NCBI GenBank assembly: GCA_029449245.1
Contig: JANATF010000008.1
Location: 1,798,001 to 1,862,000, forward strand
From: Mortierella alpina
Lineage: Eukaryota > Mortierellomycota > Mortierellomycetes > Mortierellales > Mortierellaceae
Direction: 5' to 3'
Length of the DNA stretch: 64,000 nt
A program made the translations under genes and the position numbers. Every line of letters starts with the position of its first letter. Positions within the stretch are counted from its first letter, which is position 1. Under the pieces are notes generated by a model. That model was not told the DNA's origin. It ran no database searches and saw only the letters and a list, made by a program, of their open reading frames with translations. Below are positions 33,073 to 43,346 of the stretch, in pieces.

Positions 33073-34472
33073 TTAGTAATGCCTCTTGGAGTCCTCCTCG
33101 ACCAGCTCCTCCTCATCACTATCAACTTGAACATGGTGCTGCCGGAAATACTGCAGACCCTCCTGCTGAGCTGCAGACTCCTCTTCTTTGCTACGCTGAC
33201 TCTCATGGACAGGCAGTATTGGCTTGCAGTTTTCATCCCCGAGTTCAATGATGCGGCTGATACTTGTGTTGAACAATTTGGGACAGGAAGCTTGTGCCTT
33301 CCTGACCTGGTCATCATGGCTGATTGAAGACCGCGGCGTCCATACCATTGACTGGGCACTGTCGGTAGAGGCCCGGCTGCTATGCCCCTTCTCAAACATG
33401 TCTACGCCGCCTATCAACCTCCGGCGCGCGAACGGCCTACACCGCCGCATGATCACGAGCAGTCCATCCGCAGCGCTGAATAATGTAGCTTCGCAAGGGA
33501 TCTCTTGCGGCCAGTTCGGAGACTGGAACCAGAATCGCATGTGTGTAATTGCAGCGGTCGATTTGGCCACGTTCACTTGCTCCACGAACGCTCCCAGGTC
33601 ATCAGCGCGAATGAACAACAAGAACGGCTTTTCAACAATAGCTTCTGCATCGATATGGAGGACGTGTTCGCACGAAGGAGATGCATACAATACACCAAGT
33701 GTCCGAGAGTATCGGTTCAGAATCATGCAGACACGAAACTCTGGTTCCAGACCTTGAGCACTCCACGACGTGGCTTTGAAGGCGTTGTGGTGGCGTTTGA
33801 TACGCGCAAACTCCTAAAAGTGAGATTGAGGAAAGGAAAAAATATGACCGATTGTTTAGAGGGGGTGCAGGAGGCGTGTGCTCGCGACGTGTTTTAAACG
33901 CTTTATATCTTGATCTAAAACGTACCTCCTGTCTGGACTGCACGATGCGTGTCATTGCAATGGAATGTGCGTTTCGAGGCTTGACTATGATACACGAACC
34001 ACGATGGTAACCATATTAGATCAGCGAACACAGCACCAACTCCACAAATCCATGCACTACAATGGTCAAGAGCACCTCAAACCCTTGCTTTAGGAGGGCT
34101 CGGGGTTTGGCACAAGGCTTTAGTGCACATACAAGGTGTGCCGTCCATCTGCAGAACTGTCATGCAGGTGACAATGTACTCGTAACAGACGCTGAAGATG
34201 CAAAGTACTGGCACCGCGGATCCGTCCTTGTGTCGATACCGAACCGTGACTTGGGTCGCCACCATGTCGTTCAAAACATTCTCTGTATGGGCTGTCTGGG
34301 TCTCTGGGATGTCATCCTTGATGAGTAGGTCGTAGGGCGAAACACTGAGAAGCTCATCGGGCGTGTATCCCAGGCAATCTTCGATAGAAGGCGAAGCCCA
34401 GAGGAAGAGGGCCTCGGGTGTCAAGTCATGGAAGGAGATAAAGTTCTCTCCATAGTGGCACGTTGGACTCAT
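33073..34472 (-). CDS. Two-PAS-domain protein, copy C
   Basis: Exons are 34472-34133 (340 nt), 33984-33926 (59 nt) and 33813-33073 (379 residues). PAS-A is typical (FISFHDLTPEALFLWASPSI, EDCLGYTPDEL, YRHKDGSAVPVL). PAS-B reads YASPSCEHVLHIDAEAIVEK, with Glu replacing the Gly that most copies have before KPFLLFIRADD. The tail keeps both family motifs: SISRIIEL with CKPI, and YFRQHHVQVDSDEEE. PAS-B is nearly identical in wording to copies D and E, which suggests recent duplication or gene conversion. A T tract (34490-34511 on the + strand) lies just upstream of the ATG. No lesions are seen, so it is probably functional. Confidence 0.82.
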
Positions 34473-34965
34473 GTTGGGCTAAACAAGGCTTTTTTTTTTT
34501 TTTTTTTTTTTCCTTAAGCTGGACAAAAAGTCCGAAACAGCGGGATTCCTTCTGTTGCTGCCAGATGTCGGTGTAGAAGAGGACCAAGAAACAGGCCGAC
34601 CAGGAGAGATGGAAGGCGGGTGGCGGAGATGGACGGGCAGAGGGGCAGAGTGGCAGAGAGGCAGAGCGACAGCTGCAGGCGATGCCAAGGAAGGATCGGG
34701 CTCGAGTGTGTACAAATACGACGATGCTGCAAGGACTGCTCCAATGGTGCAAATTAGGCAGAAGAGAATGCTGGGGGGTAGACAAGGAAGGGACTGGAAG
34801 GAATGGGAAGGATCATTCTGCGCTGTTGGACCTCCTGATGAGAAGTCGTTGGAAATTGGCAATTGGCAATTACTGATGGTTTGCGAAAGAACAAGAAGTA
34901 TTCTAGAAACAGAGTTCAAACAGTCAAGCGAGAGTTGGTGGCGTTGTCAGGGGACACAGATCGTA

Positions 34966-36373
34966 CTACGGCCTGTCTTTTTGTCGATCCGATTCTACGT
35001 CCGCCATATCTCCATCAAGATCGATTTGGACGTGCTGCCGGAAATACCGCTGACCCCCAGATTGGACTGCTGACTCGTCCTCCTCCTCCTCGTCGTCGTC
35101 TTCCTTGCGGCAATCGTCCTCTGTGATAGGTATCATTGGCTTGAGGTCCTCATCCCCATCCAACTCGATAATGCGGCTGATACTTGCATTGAACACCTTC
35201 CGAGCCGAAGACCACGTCTGTCGTTCGTCTTTCCAACTTTTGGGCTTGAAGACCGACACAGGCGTCGAAGATGTAGAGCGCCGCATGTACTGGCCATTGT
35301 CCGACTCCACAAATGATGGCTCACTCGTGGGGATTCGTTCGTACATATCTGCATGACCTATCAACCTCCGACGCATGAACGGTCTGCACTGCCGCATGAT
35401 TACGACTAGTCCATCCGCAGCGCTGAATAATGTAGCTTCGCAAGGGATCTCTTGCGGCCAGTTCGGAGACTGGAACCAGAATCGCATGTGTGTAATGGCA
35501 GCGGTCGATTTGGCCACGTTCACTTGCTCCACAAATGCTCCCAGGTCATCGGCGCGAATGAATAACAAGAACGGCTTTCCAATAATCTCTTCAGCATCGA
35601 TATGGAGGACGTGTTCACACGAAGGAGAAGCATACAACGCGCACAGTGTTCGAGAATACCGGTTCAGAATCATGCAGACACGGAACTCGGGTTCCAGCCC
35701 TTGAGCATTCCACGACGTGGCCTTGAAGGCTTTGTGGTGGCGTTTGATACGCGCAAACTCCTACGAGTTGCGAACCAAAAGATATAAAATATATACATTT
35801 TAGGTGATGGAATGGCATGTAAAATTTTTCTTTGGCCATCAACCATACCTCCTGCTTGGACTGGACGATACGTGTCATTGCAATGGAATGCACAAGGCGA
35901 GACTTGACTTTGATGCATGAACCATAACGGGGAACAAACAGCAGGGGTCAACAACTACAGCATCAATGCAGGATCACAAAGTGCAAGCGATCTCGAAGAA
36001 GGGCCAGGAGGCTTGATACGCTAGTCAACTTACAAGGTGTACCATCACGATCCAGAATTACGATGCAGGCGACAATAAACTCGTAGCAGACGCTGAAAAT
36101 AATTAGTACGGGTACCGCGTGGCCGTTTTTGTGTCGATACCGAGCCGTGACTTGAGTGGCCACCATGTCGTTCAGAACGTTCTCTGTGTGGGCTGACAGA
36201 GTGTAGGTGAGATCGTCCTTAATGAGTATATCGTAGGGCGAGGCGTCAACGAGCTCCTCGGGTGTGTATCCCAAGCACTCCTCGATAGACGGCGAAAGCC
36301 ATAGGTAGGTAGCGCGAGGGGTCAGGTCGTGGAAGGAGATAAAGTTTAGCCCAGGGGAGTTTGTTGGCGCCAT
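34966..36373 (-). CDS. Two-PAS-domain protein, copy D
   Basis: Exons are 36373-36034 (340 nt), 35907-35849 (59 nt) and 35760-34966, encoding 397 residues. I chose Met at 36373 (MAPTNSPGLNFISFHDL) because it aligns with the starts of the other copies, although the frame is open further upstream. PAS-A holds LWLSPSIEECLGYTPEELV. The linker ends MTRIVQSKQE. PAS-B holds YASPSCEHVLHIDAEEIIGK and FWFQSPNWPQEIPCEATLF. The C-terminal motif is in its clearest form, SISRIIELDGDEDLKPMIP, followed by a Glu/Asp run and YFRQHVQIDLDGDM. PAS-B and the tail are closest to copy E. A long CT-rich tract (minus-strand view) precedes the gene. Confidence 0.83.
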
Positions 36374-36469
36374 TCTTCGCGAGTTCAACGTGTCTCGTTT
36401 CAGATGCTGATTTGCAGGATACTGGCGCAGACGAATGCACACACGCACACACACAACGATAGAGGCTGA

Positions 36470-36640
36470 CAGAGAGAGACAGAAAGGAAGGGAGGAGGAG
36501 AGAGAGAAATAGAGGGACGGAGAGGTCGAGAGAGGTCGAGAGAGAGTGAGTGAGAGAGTGAGTGAGAGAGTGAGTGAGAGAGAGAGAGAGAGAGAGAGAG
36601 TGAGAGAGTGAGAGAGAAAGGGAGAAAGATAAGGAAAGAA
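36470..36640. repeat. GA/GAGT-rich simple repeat upstream of copy D
   Basis: On the + strand, units of GAGAGAGTGAGTGAGAGAGTGA extend over about 100 bases, flanked by GAGA runs. On the coding strand it is a CT tract starting roughly 100 bases before the copy D ATG. It is probably part of the promoter or 5' leader. Confidence 0.7.
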
Positions 36641-36894
36641 AGAACGGGCAGAGATGCGCTCAAGCTACTGACAAATGAAAAAGTGGCAAAGATTCTGATG
36701 GGTAAGAGAATGAGTTGGGACAATGAATAAGGAATCAGACAACATGCTGGCTCTGCATGTTCTCAAAAGAGGAGGAGGAGGAGGTCTTCGAAAGGAGAGG
36801 GCAGTGTTCAAAGTGTCCCCTGAAGTTCTCGGGTCGACAAGAAATTGAGCAAAAATTGCTTTGAAAAATACGTATTACACCTGCGGACGTTACT

Positions 36895-37110
36895 GTTCAA
36901 GGACTACAGGACTGCAGCATCCGCCGTCCGCGATGCTGGGGAACACAGGGCAGAGGAAGACTTTCGTTCACGCAGTCAGTGGACCATATTCGTAACAGAC
37001 GATGTTGATACAAAGGACAGGTGCTGAGAGTCCGTACTTCTGACGTTACCGAGCCGTAACTGTGGTCACCACCCATGTGCGGTTCTGAATGTTCTCTGTA
37101 TAGGTTGTCT
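36895..37110 (-). pseudogene. Relic of PAS-A exon between copies D and E
   Basis: From about 36955 to 37110 the sequence aligns with the 3' half of exon 1 of intact copies: a CGTAACAGACG...GAT block (FSVCYE region), CCGAGCCGTAAC, CACCACCCATGTGCGGTTCTGAA (matching the ACCATGTCGTTCAGAA region) and TGTTCTCTGTAT. Insertions and deletions break the frame. No exon 2 or 3 follows it. It is a solo exon fragment. Confidence 0.6.
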
Positions 37111-37200
37111 GGGTGGTAGAGATGAGCAAGAGTTGTCTGCGTTGACAAAGGAAATGACAAGTAAGGAATGGCGACGAAAATGGAAAGCACCACGTTCATA

Positions 37201-38606
37201 TTACATCGGCCGCCTATATCTGTCTGATTCTGCTTCCTCCACCATGTCTCCATCAAGGTCGAGTTGGACGTGCTGCCGGAAGTACTGCTGATCCTCCGAC
37301 TGGACTGCAGGCTCGTCCTCATTGCCGCGATCGTCCTCCATGACAGGTATCATTGGCTTGAGGTCCTCATCCCCATCCAACTCGATGATGCGGCTGATAC
37401 TTGCATTGAGCACCTTCTGAGCCGGAGACCACGTCTGTCGTTCGTCTTTCCAACTTTTGAGCTTGAAGGTCGACACTGGTGTCGAGGATATAGAGTGCAT
37501 GTACTGGCCACTGTCCGACTCCAGAGATGAAGGCGGGCTTATGAGGGTTCGTCCAGAAACGTCTGCATGACTTATCAACCTCCGGCGCACGAACGGCCTA
37601 CATCGCCGCATGATCACGACTAGTCCATCCGCAGCATTGAATAATGTAGCTTCGCAAGGGATCTCTTGAGGCCAGTTCGGAGACTGGAACCAGAATCGGA
37701 TGTGTGTAATTGCAGTGTTTGATTTGGCCTCGTTCACTTGCTCCACGAATTCTCCTAGGTCGTCGGCGCGGATGAATAACAAGAACGGCTTTCCGATAAT
37801 TGCTTCTGTATCGATGAGGAGGACGTGTTCACACGATGGCGACGCATACATCACGCATAGTGTCCGAGAAAATCGGTTCAGAATCATGCAGACACGAAAC
37901 TCTGGTTCCAGTCCTTGAGCATTCCATGACATGTCCTTGAAGGCGTTGTGGTGGCGTTTGATACGCGCAAACTCCTGAAGGTATCAACGATAGAATATTA
38001 GAATGATGTACATGTAAAACAATTTAGGCGATGGGGAATAACACGAGAATAATTAGTCATAAGGCTACTCAACCATACCTCCTGCCTGGACTGGACGATG
38101 CGCGTCATTGCAACAGAATGCACAGGGTGAGCCTTGACTTTTATGCATGAACCACAACGGGAAAACAAACAGCAGGGGTCAACTACAGTACAGCGCCATT
38201 GCAGGATCACAAAGTGCAAGCGCTTTCGAAGAAGGGCAAGGAAACTTGATATGCTAGTCAACTTACAAGGCGTACCATCACGGTCCAGAACTACGATGCA
38301 GGCGACAATAAACTTGTAACAGACACTGAAAATAACTAGTACAGGTACCGCTTGGCCGTCTTTATGTCGATACCGATTCGTGATTTGAGTAGCCACCATG
38401 TCGTTCAGAATGTTTTCTGTATGGGCTGACTGGGTGTAATGGATATCGTCTTTAATGAGTAGGTCGTAGGGTGAGGTATCAACGAGCTCCTCGGGAGTGT
38501 ATCCCAGGCAGTCCTCGACAGACGGCGAAAGCCATAGGTAGGTGGCTCGAGGGGTCAGGTCGTGGAAGGAGATAAAGTTTAGCCCAGGGCCGTCTGCCGA
38601 AGCCAT
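37201..38606 (-). CDS. Two-PAS-domain protein, copy E
   Basis: Exons are 38606-38267 (340 nt), 38137-38079 (59 nt) and 37974-37201 (390 residues). It starts MASADGPGLNFISFHDLTPR. PAS-A has LWLSPSVEDCLGYTPEELVD and YRHKDGQAVPVLVIF. The linker ends MTRIVQSRQE. PAS-B starts CMILNRFSRTLCVMYASPSC and has IGKPFLLFIRADDLGEF. The C-terminal motif SISRIIELDGDEDLKPMIP is identical to copy D, and the tail ends with YFRQHVQLDLDGDM. D and E are the closest pair in the array. Like D, it is preceded on the coding strand by a CT-rich repeat (octamer TCCTTCTC units). No defects are seen. Confidence 0.83.
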
Positions 38607-38699
38607 TCTTCGTGAGTTGCTTAGCCTTCAACGTGTCTCTCTTCAGATTCTGATTTGCAGGATATTGGCGTAGAAACATACGCACGCACAACGAGGGAC

Positions 38700-38800
38700 A
38701 GAACGAAAGCGAGAGAGAAAGATAGAGAGAAAGAAGGAGAGAAGGAGAGAAGGAGAGAAGGAGAGAAGGAGAGAAGGAATGGGAGTGAGAGAGGAGAGAA
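38700..38800. repeat. GAGAAGGA octamer repeat upstream of copy E
   Basis: About six consecutive copies of the octamer GAGAAGGA (+ strand) sit within a wider GA-rich tract, starting about 100 bases before the copy E ATG. It occupies the same relative position as the GA tract before copy D, but with a different unit. Confidence 0.7.
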
Positions 38801-38939
38801 GGAGTAAGAGTGCAAGATTCTGAATGAGTTGGACAATGAATAGGAATCAGACAAGATGTCGGCTCTGCTGTTCTCAAAAGAGGAGGTCACTGCAGTTGGC
38901 ATATGCCGGCGGGCGCTCAGGGGCGTCGAGAGACCTGCA

Positions 38940-38970
38940 AGAAAAAGAAAAAAAAAAAAAAAAAAAAAAG
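38940..38970. repeat. Poly(A) tract
   Basis: A run of about 22 A residues (+ strand) between copy E and the solo PAS relic. Comparable 20-25 nt A/T tracts occur at about 28279, 31382, 34490, 42563 and 61537. Confidence 0.7.
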
Positions 38971-39111
38971 AGTTTAAGCCATCCCTTAAAGGAAGGTGTC
39001 AGATCGCCGAGCGATCGCCCGTACTAAAACACTTAAGAAAGCTTGACATGCAATTTGGGACAGGGAGCTGTTCCTCGGGAACACAGGGGAGGAGAAGACT
39101 TCTCCTGAAGT

Positions 39112-39415
39112 AGCTAGTTGATCATATACTCGCAACATACAATAACGATACAAAGGACGAGTACTGAGGATCCGTTCTGGCGCCGATGGCTAACCGTGAC
39201 TTGGGTCACCACCACGTTGTTAAGCATGCCTTCTGCATGGGCTACCATTGTGGTTGGGATGTCATCCTTGATGAGCAGATCATGGGGTGAGCCTCCAATG
39301 ACCTCCCCGGGTGTGTATCCCAGGATGTTCTCGACAGACGGCGAAACCCAAAGGTAGGAGGCTCGAGCGGTCAGGTCGTGGAAGGCTATAATGTTTGGTC
39401 CAGGCAGCTGGAGTC
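39112..39415 (-). pseudogene. Solo PAS-A exon relic between copies E and F
   Basis: A nearly complete exon 1 reads open on the minus strand: PNIIAFHDLTARASYLWVSP, then SVENILGYTPGEVIGG, SPHDLLIKDDIPTTMVAHAE and VSHRRQNGSSVLVL. The only nearby ATG is out of frame by one base, and an in-frame TGA sits just before the PAS text, so there is no usable start. No exon 2 or exon 3 follows downstream; the sequence runs into a poly(A) tract instead. A GA-rich tract (39480-39540) precedes it as in intact copies, so the copied unit included the promoter side. Confidence 0.75.
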
Positions 39416-39691
39416 ATTCTGCGCAGACTCTGCTTTTACAGGATACGGGCCAACACATACCCCAACACAGAAAACGACAAAAAGAGAGGGAGAGAAAGGG
39501 AGAGGCCGAGAGAAACAGAGAGGCAGCGAGAGAAGGAAACAAAATAGGGGTCGGATGGACCTAAACAATCATTGTTCTTGGGGTGGTACGACGAGAGAAG
39601 AGTCCTATGGACTTCAGCTGGTCGAATGGCTGCTGTTAAGGACGGAGGCGTATTCAATTTGAAACTCTCTCTCCGTGACAGCGTCGACTGG

Positions 39692-41130
39692 TCACCCTCC
39701 GCTCTCCGTCTCATATTGCAATAGACCATCATCCACCTCCACTTCCTCCTGCACATGCTGCGGTTGTAGGGAGACACAGTCGGGTAACCTTACCGTATCT
39801 TTCTCAAGCTCTGACTGATGGACACCTGTCCATGCCTTCACATCATCACTCGCGTCCAACTCCAGCGCACTCCGCAGCCGCACGTAAGTCGAACACTCCC
39901 TGCTGCATTCATGGGTGACATCGAGCACTCTAGAAATACCAGACCACGGAGGCATCTCAAGTGGCGGAGAAAGCGAGTCGTAATCCATGGACTCAGGGGA
40001 AGGCCATCTGATCCACTCATTGGTCTCCCACTCTCCGAGGTCATCAGTCAAGAGCTTGCTTCTTTTAAAAAAGGGTTCACAGGCGCCTTATAATCAATAC
40101 CATGCCATCGGAAGTTCCGTAAAGTGCAGCCTCGCATGGGATCTCGTTGACGCTGTTTGGGGACTGGAACCAGAACCACATATGGACAATCGCGTTTGTA
40201 GACTTTGCCAGAGCAACCTGTTGCTCAAACGATGCCATGTCATCTGCTCTGATAAATAATAGTAGCGGTTTACCGACAATGGCTTCGTCATCGCATTGAA
40301 GAACGAACCGACAGGAAGGAGACGCATATAGAACCCCAAGACCTCGAGAGAAGCGGTTGAAAATCATACAACACCGTGGCTCAAGACATAGGCCATCAGG
40401 ATCCCAGGTGTCATTTTGGAACGCTTCAAAATGCTGCTGAATCCTATCAAAGGCCTGAGGATTAGGAATGAGATTGTCAGTCCATGGTAATCCTACATAG
40501 TTTGGCGTAGTCAGCTCAGCTCGCAAGCAAAATGAAATATAGTAAGGTGGCTGTACATCTCTTCTGGGTTCGACCATGTGTTCTATGGCTGTTGAAAAAA
40601 CCGTATTTTCGTTTGCTGTAGGTAACCGGGAGGAGCGATCTGGTTAGTGGCCGAGTCTTTATTTTTCTCCCCCTCTTTTCTCAATGCTGATTTGTTTGTC
40701 GCATACATGCACACCGAAAGGCATATTGGCTGGGTTTAATTTCACTCGGCAACGCTGGTGCATAAGATACATAAGCGTTGATCAAAACGCAGAACAACCT
40801 ACAGAGGTTCTCGTCCACCGGCAGTGCTGCGATGCAGGCGACCAAATACTCGTAACATACGCTGAGGATAGCGCTGCAGTAGACAAGCCTACCATCCTTG
40901 TGCCTCGTGCGGAGGAACAATTGCGACACCACTATGTCATTCTGCATGCTTTCTTGGTGAGCAGCTCTGACTTGAGAAAAATCCTCTTTCAATGTGAGGT
41001 CGTAGCCCGACATGCCCATCATCTCTTGCGTTGTATAGCCGAGGCAATCCTCCGCCGAAGAAGAGGACCAAAGAATATGAGCTATAGGCGACAGATCGCA
41101 AATGATTATAAAATTGTTAGCTTCCACCAT
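39692..41130 (-). pseudogene. Two-PAS gene, copy F (single 1-nt insertion)
   Basis: Exon 1 is 41130-40803 (328 nt; MVEANNFIIICDLSPIAHIL), exon 2 is 40615-40557 (59 nt; ending MVEPRRD) and exon 3 is 40454-39692. Exon 3 is intact through PAS-B (YASPSCRFVLQCDDEAIVGK, FWFQSPNSVNEIPCEAALYG) up to the conserved RR of the MRRC motif. There one extra C at about 40075-40080 shifts the frame and gives a stop at once. The shifted frame then continues cleanly (CEPFFKRSKLLTDDL...) to a stop at 39692, and the exon length is one more than a multiple of three. If translated as is, the product keeps both PAS domains but loses the tail. This is either a recent pseudogene, a truncated functional form, or a sequencing error. 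The sequence is more diverged than B-E. Confidence 0.75.
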
Positions 41131-43346
41131 CGTAAGCGAGCTCTATCAGCGAAAAGTGTCAACAAGGAGGGGAGAGGGAGGGGACCAGAGAAAGGAAGCT
41201 GGAGGCATGAAGTGAGAACACACGATAATCTGTCCAAAAGTCAGTGGGGCCGAGACGGTGTGGTTTTGTATAAACCCCTTGCTTTCTTTCCCAGTATCCT
41301 GGATTGTGTCGAAGAAAACACGGCCACACTCACTACTCTTCTCGAATCTCGTTGCCTCATTCTTGATACAGTGAGAACGGTGATACTAATGCGTCCACCG
41401 ATGAGCATTGAGGTTACGCCGCACGATTTCTCCACTTGAGCCACGAACTAATACATATAAACGAAAAACAAGAGTTTGTTTGGCCACGCTTTTTGTTTCA
41501 TGCATTTTACAAGATAGAGATATATTTGACCTTTTCGCTACACGCGCTCTAGATACAGGATTATTTGGCGATACTGTATACAGAAAAGCTCGGACATTGC
41601 TAGTTTTCTTATGCCCGGGCTTAGTGAAAACTATCAACGTTTGGAGAAACCTGTGCGGTCTGTTGCTATCATATTGCACCGTAGTGTCAACCATCATACA
41701 ATGCCCACGGATTTATCTAAGACACTTGAGACTAGTAGGGCAAGCGTGTACAGAACGTGGAATACTTCCAGACACGCGTCCAATACCCAATGACAGATGT
41801 GCTTAACTAATTAAAAAGCCCGAGAAGGCAATCATTTGAGCTCGCAAGGTTCCTAGAAGGAGGTAGCGACGTCAGGAAGCAAGGCATTTATAGCCATAGA
41901 CGCAAATTCAGTCTACTTTTTTCTATAATTATCCTGTTCCGCACATAGCAGTGAGTTGCTCGTGCATAAAGTTCTCATGTTCTCATCATACCATAGATGG
42001 TAACTATCTCTTTTTCATACCGCGTACAATAAGTTGAACCAATAACGTCGTTCCCTTCTGTTGGCCCTGACCAAGGTCGTCCGAGGGCTCAGAGGATCAC
42101 AGCGGAGGAAAATCTATGAGGACGGCACATGCTAGTTCTAACCGAGAGCATCCTCGTTCTTCTTATCGTGCGCAAAGCAGCTTCAATAGACTTTTTTCAC
42201 CATTCAGTTGCGCACAAGACCACTCTTATTGTATCCATTGGCGGAATGACTCGCACACACATGAGACTTTTGGTCGTGATGCCAATCAGCATTAATAGTA
42301 TTTGCTTCTTTTTTTTTTCTTTGTTGGTCCTACCTATCGACTTTTGCACAGGGATGCACTTTCGATGACTGGCTCAAACGACCTATCCACTTTGGACTCA
42401 AATCAGCCATTGTCTTGCTGTCTCGTGGATGCTCTCTTCCATTACGACTTGGACTGCCATTCCCGACTTGCTACTGACGGACACAAAAATAGCTGGAAAA
42501 GAAACGACATGTGTGCAAGGGGTAGGTATACACTCATCCACTCAAGCAGAAGGTCATAAAGAGAAAAAAAAAAAAAAAAAAAAAAAAGGCAGGAGGATAA
42601 AAAAGATCCCTACCTGGTCGCATGTCGCATTTGGTCCGAGAGGGATCGGACTCAAAAAGCCCAACTGTACACACGAGCTTTACCGGGGCCAAAAACAGAA
42701 GCCAAACTTCGTGATGGCACAAAAAGAGCCTTCCGGCTGAAACAATGGGCGTTCTCCTGGATTATTTTTTTTTCTTCCAACGAAAGGTGCCCTGGTTCTG
42801 ACTCGGACCAGCAGCACCGTTGATCATAGAACTCTGATAAAAAAGGAAGCGAAGGACGTTTGGGGAGCATCCGCATTACCCATGGGGTTTGGTCGCTGTT
42901 CTAGACACGTTGCATACATATCGTAAGACTTCTTGGCCAACGTAAACGTGGACCAATGGGCACAAGGTATTTTAGCCAGTTGTACATTTGCGGCAACTGT
43001 TTGGTACGGGTGAGGAAGGCGATATGAAGAGTCGATTGTTGAGGTTTGTGAACGAGAAAGGGAGGAAATAGAAAGAGCTGGTGGTTGAGGACGGGTAGAG
43101 GAGGATCCATTACGGATACTTTGACTGGTCGTGTTGACGCCCGCCGGACCACAGTCGAAAAAAATATTTTTGCGCGCTTTCGAGGAATAAGGTTGGCGAA
43201 GGGGCGGTGCATGCGCCATGCGCCATGCGAGGGGATGCATGGGGTCGATACGCATTGACCGTGACAACAAAAAAAAACACTTGTTCAAATCAAAGAGACA
43301 ATGTTTGATGCACCGAATTTCTCTTTTAATGCCGAGGCAAAGAGCC
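41131..43346. other. Spacer inside the PAS array
   Basis: The longest stretch (2.2 kb) in the array without a PAS copy. I see only small random ORFs, a poly(A) tract at about 42563-42587, and AT-rich sequence. I could not find PAS relics here by eye. It separates the diverged copies G-I from the copies A-F side. Confidence 0.45.
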
